From contig OZ020267.1 in the NCBI GenBank assembly GCA_963971225.1, forward strand, positions 118,847,891 through 118,911,890: a stretch of DNA of 64,000 nt, given 5' to 3'. This DNA is from Melieria omissa (Eukaryota; Arthropoda; Insecta; Diptera; Ulidiidae). The notes under the pieces are model-generated. The model saw only the letters and a program-made list of their open reading frames with translations, was not told the origin of the DNA and made no database searches. Position numbers and translations under genes: made by a program. Below are positions 47,901-56,900 of the stretch, piece by piece (the stretch's first letter is position 1; each line of letters starts with the position of its first letter).

Positions 47901-50900
47901 TTACAATCTCATTTGAAAACGGTTCAACTGAAAGACCCTCGAAAGAAGACCCTTTTCATTGGAGTAATGACCTATAAAATCTACAAATTCTTTGTATTAA
48001 CTATTTTTTGTGAAGCTTCAAAGTATAAAAAAGGGCTAAAAAATCGATTTCAAAGTTTGAGATCGCACCATTATGTCAAATTTGAAGTTTTTTACCCGTT
48101 CTTAGGTCATTCCTCCAATAAAAGTATCCTACTTTCGAGCCTTATAATTGGTTTTGTGTTTCAGATCGATCCTGAGGCAGCAGGCTGTACGCAGTTTTGT
48201 TATTCCACGCGAACCGCATCTTAGACGGAACGTCACCACGGGCGCCATTTTGTTTTTTTCGTCTTGAAAAACTTTGTAAATAATGACGAAAATATAAGCT
48301 TTTTGAATCCTAAAACTGTTTTTTCCTATGTTTTTTTATTGGCCCACAAAAAAATTCCAAATTTTGCTTACTTTTTAGTCATTTGAATGAGAACCTCCCC
48401 TTAAGGTGACAAAATACTATATATGTGTGTATGCACTAGCGCACGCAAGGGGGGTTTTAGGGGTTCAAACGTTCCCAAATATCTGTATCTTACAAACAGG
48501 TTGGGTGAAAAATATGGTTCCAATTGGTATTCGGCTCAAAAGTTGTATGTGGAAACCCCCCAATGAAATCCTGTGTGCGCCACTGGCGTTAGGAATATGT
48601 GTTAAGGTGCTGCTTTTAAAATAAATTTGTCATGTCTTGAGATATTGTTCTGTTCTGCTGGATACTCAGTCACGCGGGTATCAGCGGGAACGAGTCAGCT
48701 GACGAGCTGGCCAAGGTGGGATCCGCCATGGACTCACAGCCCGAAAGGGTGGCACCGCCTTTAAGTGCAAGGCTAAAACAGTTAAAGGATTATTTCCTGA
48801 GGAAAGCGGATAGTTGGTTGAGCAATCTTTCCAGCTGCAGAGTGGCTCGATAGATCTGGCCACGCTACAACTCCCACAGAACCAACGATCTGCTGCTAAA
48901 TTCTCGTAGGAATGTCTCTAGGCTAACAGCCGCGATCACGGGTCACTGGCCAATTGGTCTACACGCGGCGAGATTGGGAATCCCTCACAACCCCTTTTGC
49001 AGAAGCTGCAGGGAAATCAACGAGAGGGAAACACTCGAACACTTCCTCTGCGGCTGCCCTGCCTTGGCTTTTAAAAGATTAAATTCCTTGGGGAACAATC
49101 TGATAAGCACTCTAGCTGATCTGTCTGAGGCAAGACTGAAATGCATCAAGTCCTATTTGGACTTGCCCAGTATCTTCTTCCACGCAGGGAAGACCCAGTT
49201 GAGGAGGCGACAACAAAACGGAACATAGTCTTCCTTGAGTGTGCTCAGAGAGCACGCAGTCGCTTCACCTACCTACCTGAGATATTGTTAAATTAGATTC
49301 CTTCGATAAATACTTATGCATACAAACAAACATATGCGCTTAAAATATCCACGGCACTCACCTGTGCACAATGTTGGCCAACAAATCATTGTGTTTAAGC
49401 TTGTAATCGATGGGCACTTTTTCATAATTAACCGTTAGTGTTCCAGCTCTTATGCAACGTTCGTATTCTTCAGCAGGATGTGCACGGAATTCACGAGCAA
49501 ACACGTCCAGAATTTTCTCACCTACCCAACGTCCTTTTGTAAATGTGGTGAATGTGAAGTAGTACGGATATACCTTACGAAGTCCTACCAATGAAAATGG
49601 TAAATAAGTACATAGCAATCGCTAAATTATGCTGCTTTATAATAGTAATAAATGATTGTGCGATTATACGACAAGCAGTTCTGAGTACCATTTGCTTAAT
49701 TTGACGAACATTTGAAGGCATGACCAGTACTTTTTTTACTGCTTTCACCAAAAATACTCTAATTGTAGCAGTGAGCGGTTGTTTGCCGTTGTTAGCTTTG
49801 TAATCTATCTTGGGTATTCTAGGCGTGGTTCTGCGTTGTCTTAATCGGTGGAAATGGTTGGGCAAAGCAAAGCAAAGTTTCATTGAAAATTTGGGAAATA
49901 CAAAGTGCCGATGAATGATGTTTGATTCGGTTTGCACAATTCTTAGCCTAATTCGTATTGTGAACCCAAACTATGGTTTGGAATGTATACTGTGTGTACA
50001 TATACTGAGAGAAAATTGCAGATTGTTGTTCTATATTTCACTATGGGGCCAATTATCACCATAATTTCAGAGACAAAAGGGTTTAGTGTGTACGTTTTGT
50101 ATTGATATGCTTTCGAATGAACAATAAAACCATGATACAATAAAATACAGGTAGTTTCATAAAGACAGATATTTAAGAAGAAAATTGACAAATGAGAAAT
50201 AAATTTGTTCTACTACTCTTTTCATTTTTGCCATAGGGCTGTAAATTTGTGGCTATCAGTTTATGTAGTAACGTATCATAAAAATACTTTAAGAATTAAT
50301 GTGTTTTATAAATGTTTGCGCGGTGACCGACAGAAAAAAGAAGGCAGGTTTTTGGGTTGAAGCGTGGTGGTGTCTTTTATTAAGTAAGAAATAGCAGGTA
50401 TTGAGTTAAACCCATTTTGTGGATCAGATATCCACCAAAGTTCTCGAGCCCATCGTACTCAATATCGCTCAGTTGTGCAAGTTCATCACACATTTCGTCT
50501 TGAAATGGATGTACTTCACTTTTGTTGCAGTTGGTTTGGGTATCATCGAGAAGTTGTTTCAACGCGTCCTGCAAGATAACCGTATCTATATGGTTTTCCA
50601 AACCAATGTCAAGCAAATCGGTATCAGTCGTTTCGACATTTGCTTCCGAGCAAAGTACATTTTCATTTCGACCTGTATTAAGCAATGGTTAGCAAGTTAT
50701 ATCGTTATTTAAATATGTAAATACCTAGCAAGTATGAACGAAATCTACCGCCATTGCAGTTATATTTGGTGTTATTGCACTTTTTGATTGCTCATATTGA
50801 CAGCTCATATTGAGTATCGTTTTACGTTGACTCACTTTTACTTTTCGACATTAAATTTGGCAGACGTTCGTTGCGTAAAAACAGACAGCTTTAAATTGTC

Positions 50901-53900
50901 TTAAATCATTCAGTTGGCCTAGAGCTTTGAGGAAGCACTTCACAAATGAACTCATTGTACACCACCAGTTTGACCATACTTTCAATATTATAGTGCCCAT
51001 ATAATGTATGTCTGCAATGTCCATAATTTGCATGGCAAACCACAACGTAAGTTTGTAGTTTAGTCTTTTAAAAATCACAACATTTTAATAACACAATACC
51101 GAAATTCATGAAATTTACCGCATCAGTTGTAATGTTCAATTTGCAGAACAAAATTACAGCAGTTATCCATTATTTGACCGCATCAACTGTTCAAATTAAC
51201 TACAACTACTACCAACTACTATTTCTGAATAAATTTCCTACCATTCATACTTTTTTCTGCATCATTAAAATTTTCTTCTTATTTGTCAAAAAGGCAACTT
51301 TTAAATTTGATCGAATGAAATCACCTGAATAGTATTGTACCATGAATAGGAAATAGGAAATTCACAAACAAACTAAAAAAAAGCTTTGGAATGCCAAGCA
51401 AAATATTGTTTTTAGTTTAAATATCGCCGAGTACATCCGAAAGGGACTAGTAAAACCAATGACGTTTAAAAATATGAGTATGGAGTTTTACGAACTCCAT
51501 TCAGATATACAGAAATGACTGAAAAAGAAGAAATGAATACTTGCATTACCATTTTCGATATAATATGACGTCTCATGATATCGTTCGTCTGTGAATCCGG
51601 GACGCTTAGCTTTCAATGCCTTAGTCTCAAGCTTTGCCTGCAAAAACAAAATAAATTTATATGAAGATTTATTTAAAAAAAAAAACATATAAGCGCATAT
51701 CAACCTAATACATATACAATTAAACATATTACACTAAACTAATTTCCGATTTCGATACTCGTGGACGATCATTTCATAAGTTTCGATAACAAAATTCATA
51801 AGCAAACATATTGGGAAGCTGGAGTATTTTAAAAAGTATGAAGAAACCCGGCAAATTAATTCATAACTACTAAAAATTTGCTTAGAGAACAATTAAGGCC
51901 GCACTCCTAAACATTTTTTTGTGCCCAGATCCCCCAACGAGTCTCTATACGAAAATAAAGTTTTTACAAAAAAAGCCGAAAGCATTTTGGGCCTAGAATG
52001 GACAACTCTTAGACGGCTTACTGCATTAAAAACGGGTTACGATCATTGCAGGAGTAGCCTAGCTTTAGAAATAAGTAAAAAAATGTATATTTATCACTAT
52101 TTAAAGTGTTTGTAAAAGATCTAATTTTTTTTTAATTTTTTGTTTTCATACTACGTACATTGGTATTGGTGACTCATTATCTATGTTAGCCTCTAACCTT
52201 TTTTCTTTTTTCAGGGACGGACAGTTCAGTTGTTGGATCAGTCTACCAAGCGCAGCACTCTGACATAAATATGTTACGCCCATTGTACTACGACTTGTTA
52301 GTTTTGAATTTACCCGGCCACCGGAGAAACCTGGATGGATCCTGAGATGCCAAGGTGGTCGTTTTTCAACTAGAGAGCTGCATAAATTTATACTCGATGC
52401 CTTCACGTGCAGTTTAAAAAACGAAACACGTATCCGAAGGGAAGACGAAAAAAGGTACTCATTTTTCGGTACTCGTTGCTACTCGACGCAAGCAGACTTC
52501 CTTCTGTTACGCAAATACTCGCGGAAGGTAACGATTATGTCGGAAAGTTTGGAACTGCATGAGGTGCCGCAAGTACTCGCGGAAGATGTCGAGTATGTCG
52601 GAAGATTTAAACAGCATGAGGTACCGCAAATACTTTGTGAAGTTTGAGTTGAATGTGCTTCAAAGGAATGTTGCAAATTTGTAATGTTGTAATTTTTTGT
52701 ATTTTATATTTATTTATTTAATTATTTATAACGAATAATATGAACAAATATATGTTATTGTAAATTTTAATTTATAAAAAACCTTTTCCTCCCCACATTA
52801 ACAACATTCATTGATTTCAGTTTCCACGCGTAATCGCTCGAATTTTGATTACGGGATGATAAATGAATGAATAAATAAAATAACTAATAAATAAATATTT
52901 TAATTTTAAGTTATATAGATTTATTTTTAAATTAATTAATTTATTAATTAATTATAATAAGTATGGAAAAATTAATAATATAACTAAAATAAATAATATA
53001 ACTATATTTGAAGATTTTAAATCAATTTACTGCATAAAAATAGCAAAAACATTCTAAGTCCAACCACAACGCCATTAGCAGTAGCAATATCTGGTCTGCC
53101 GTTGACCTTGAAGCTGCAAAAATATTCGAGCTTCCGTAGGAAGGTACGTCGTCATACTCGCGGAAGTTTTGCTATTATGTTCCTATTTTTACATGTTCCT
53201 ATTTTTTATGTTCCGATTTTTCGGCTAACGCTTTTTCGCGGCTTCCTTCTCGTTGTTATCTGAAATACTGCGCTTCTCTTTTCTTCTCGACGCGTGAGCG
53301 AGAGAGCTAGTAAGAGCAGTATACATACTCGACGGCGATCGAGTAAGTGAAGTCTACGTATCCGACACCAAACTTCTCATGTGCAGTAAAAAGTTATCCG
53401 ATGCAGCTCTCTATTTTCAAAACATCAACCCATCGTTGAAAAACATCTCAAACCTGATTCCGGCGTACGCGGGGCAGACACACAGAAAGTGGTCCGCCGT
53501 CTCATCCTCCTCCCCACAGGGAGGACATAGTACACTCTCAGATATGTCTACCTTTTCCATGTGCTTTACTCATAGAAAATGGCCCGTCATCAACCTGACC
53601 AACTGCCCGCAGTGTCTTCTGCATAGCGATAGAAGACATTGTGAGCACTTACCAGAGATGGCAAGAAGCATAAGTTTCGTCTACCTGCAGCCGCTCTCAG
53701 CCTGCCATACTCGCTCCTGGCACATCTAGCAAAGATCTGGGCCGATTCAGGATTGATTGTTTTTCATCTCTACAACTAGCACAAAACCAGAAAAGTTTCC
53801 TAGACCTCACTTTTATCATTCATATGCATGGTTCATTCGAGTATACGAGTACTTGTACATATTTATGTAGATTGTATGATCTCACTTTATTTTGTCGCGC

Positions 53901-56900
53901 ATTTGCTTTCAATCTGTAGAAACTCGCTCAGTTACAACATGAAAGCACCTCGTATGGTAAATTTGCACAGCATTTTCTAGAAATTTAAGCCCGTGTCAAG
54001 CGAGGCATACTTGTATATATATCTGTGATCAGAAGCAATAATCGCTTAAGTCCATAAGTACCATTTAAATAAACATGCTAGCACCCTTAACACAATGATG
54101 TCTTAAGTCGACTTACGCGTTTATCGTTTTTGACCACAGATATATATACATATATCTTTAGAGGTATATTTTTAGGATTATAGTTTGCCGAGTTTGAACC
54201 AAAAGACATTGAAACACTAGGAGTCAATTTGCCAAAACGCACAGCAAATGGAGTGGCCCCGAAAACGAAAAAAAAAATGGCAAAATATCCTATTTTACGA
54301 CGAAAGCAAGATCAATATGGTAGAAAGTGATGGAAAAGTTTAGGTCCGGCGAAAGTTTATAGAAAATTGTTAAAGAGAAGCTTGGACCAATCAAATCTAG
54401 GAATAAGGATGAACTGCGGCAAAAAGTCCAAGACACTTGGTATTCTATACCAAAAAGTGTATGCCACCAAAAAGATATGTGCTGCAGTATTGGAAAATTA
54501 GGGTTATGCAACCAAATACTAACTGTACTTTTTATTATTAAAAAAATTCTTTTCTGACATCTTTGTGTTATGATTCTATTTTTTGTCAGTCGAAATACAA
54601 GGGTTTTATTTCCAATGAATTTTTAAATATACTACTCTAACCACAAATAATTGGTACACTTCACTTTTCTCCTACATCATAATCTTTACAGATTTTTTGC
54701 AAGCTGATTCCTTAAAAGAAAGTTATATATTTTCAATTCGTTATTAAATCTACTTTTTAAAATAAATATTAAAAAAAAATATTTAGTTGTTGAAAAAAAA
54801 ATGTGTACTTAATTCAAATATACTCAGAAACATATGAAGTAAACAGTGACCATTTTTGATTCGTACAGTGGCAAAATTCAATATTAAGGGGGTCGTCTAG
54901 TGTGAAGGCCGTATTTTTATGCCTTTTTTGACAGTCATTATTAAAAAAACCGTTCAAGTAAAATAACTTTTGAATTTTATTTCTTCTTTGAGTACATATC
55001 GACAAAGTTTTATAATTATTTGAAGCCAATCTATTGATTAGTATCGGAGTTACACCACTCAACAGGAAGACGTAAAAAAAAAAAGTTGCTCCACTGCTGC
55101 CATGATTCTGGGCGTTGTGATTATCTGAAATCAAAAAACCAAACGCCATTTCATTCCTGAGACTTCAAACTGCAAATTGAGCTAAAAGAAAGTTCGAATT
55201 CCAAAAAAAAGTATTTTTTTGCCTAAACATAAAAAAAATATGAGTTTTTCGACTATTTTTCACGTGCATATAATTGAAGAAAAAAAAAAGTAACGAAGCA
55301 ATCTTAATTCTTTTAGCTTAATTTGTAGTTGGACATGTACTCAAGATGGTGTAAAAAGTTGAGCATTAATAGTTAAATAGTTTTTGAGATATCGTGGCAG
55401 CAGTTTTGAAAAAACGTGTTTTGAGAAAAACGCGTTTTTAACCTTCACACTGTCACTATTAACATATGTTAATATTTCAATTTTGATTTTGCTATAACTT
55501 TTTGGGTTTAAGTCCGATTTTCATGCGGCTTCGGCTCAGTGGCCAATTTGTCAACCTCTTTCTATATATGTAATCAGAAAACTAAAAATTTAATTTTTTC
55601 CATCTTTTTTTTACAAATGAAAATTTTTACCCCTATTTTGGTTACATATTAACATATGTTAATATTTTTCTTCTCATCCGTTTTATAAAGACAACTTTCA
55701 TTTTTTGAGCTGAGCTTTCATTTTTTGGTAAGCAGAAACATAAAATGGACTGTTCTAAAGAGATTTTAGGTTCACGTGTGGAAGGGGGAAAAGGGATGAA
55801 TGGGGTTTCAGCCCCTACAATGTGGGCGAATTTGTTGCTTTTTTAAAAGAAATGCCATAAAAAGTGCATTTTCAAATATATTTTCATCAAATTTCGTATT
55901 TAAGACTTTTAGGTAATACTACATCACATATCCAAATTTGAACGAGATCGGTCAACTATATCATATAGCTGCCATAGAAACGATCGCTCAAAAATGCGAT
56001 TGGTACAAAAGGGCTAAATTGGTAACAATTGGTGCATTTTCGAAAATATTTTCATCAAATTTCGTATTTAAGACTTTTAGGTAATACTACATCACATATC
56101 CAAATTTGAACGAGATCGGCCAACTATATCATATAGCTGCCATAGAAACGATCGCTCGAAAATGTGTTGCATTGCGATTTGTACAAAAGGGCTAAATTGG
56201 TAACAATTGGTGCATTTGTAAACTGATAGTTGGCCGATCTCGTTCAAATTTGGATATGTGATGTAGTATTACCTACAAGTCTTAAATACGAAATTTGATG
56301 AAAATATTTTTGAAAATGCACCAATTGTTACCAATTTAGCACGTTTGTACAAATCGCAATGCAACACATTTTCGAGCGATCGTTTCTATGGCAGCTATAT
56401 GATATAGTTGGCCGATCTCGTTCAAATTTGGATATGTGATGTAGTATTACCTAAAAGTCTTAAATACGAAATTTGATGAAAATATTTTCGAAAATGCACC
56501 AATTGTTACCAATTTAGCCCTTTTGTACCAATCGCATTTTTGAGCGATCGTTTCTATGGCAGCTATATGATATAGTTGACCGATCTCGTTCAAATTTGGA
56601 TATGTAATGTAGTATTACCTAAAAGTCTTAAATACGAAATTTGATGAAAATATATTTGAAAATGAACTTTTTATGGCATTTCTTAAAAAAAAGCAACAAA
56701 TTCGCCCACATTGTAGGGGCTGAAACCCCATTCATCCCTTTTCCCCCTTCCACACGTGAACCTAAAATCTCTTTAGCACAGTCCATTTTATGTTTTTGCT
56801 TACCAACTTAGCTCAAAAAATGAAAACTGTCTTTATAAAACGGATGAGAAGAAAAATATTAACATATGTTAATAGTGACGGTTTCCGTATATAAAAATTG

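Noticed and set aside
49574..49937. 120-codon minus frame ahead of an RPUSD2 exon
   Set aside because: It is intron sequence; the acceptor at 49585-49586 and phase with 51550 define the true exon start at 49584.
53379..53729. 116-codon plus frame with many His/Cys/Trp
   Set aside because: It is the antisense of a LINE zinc-knuckle on the minus strand, which has a recognisable motif.
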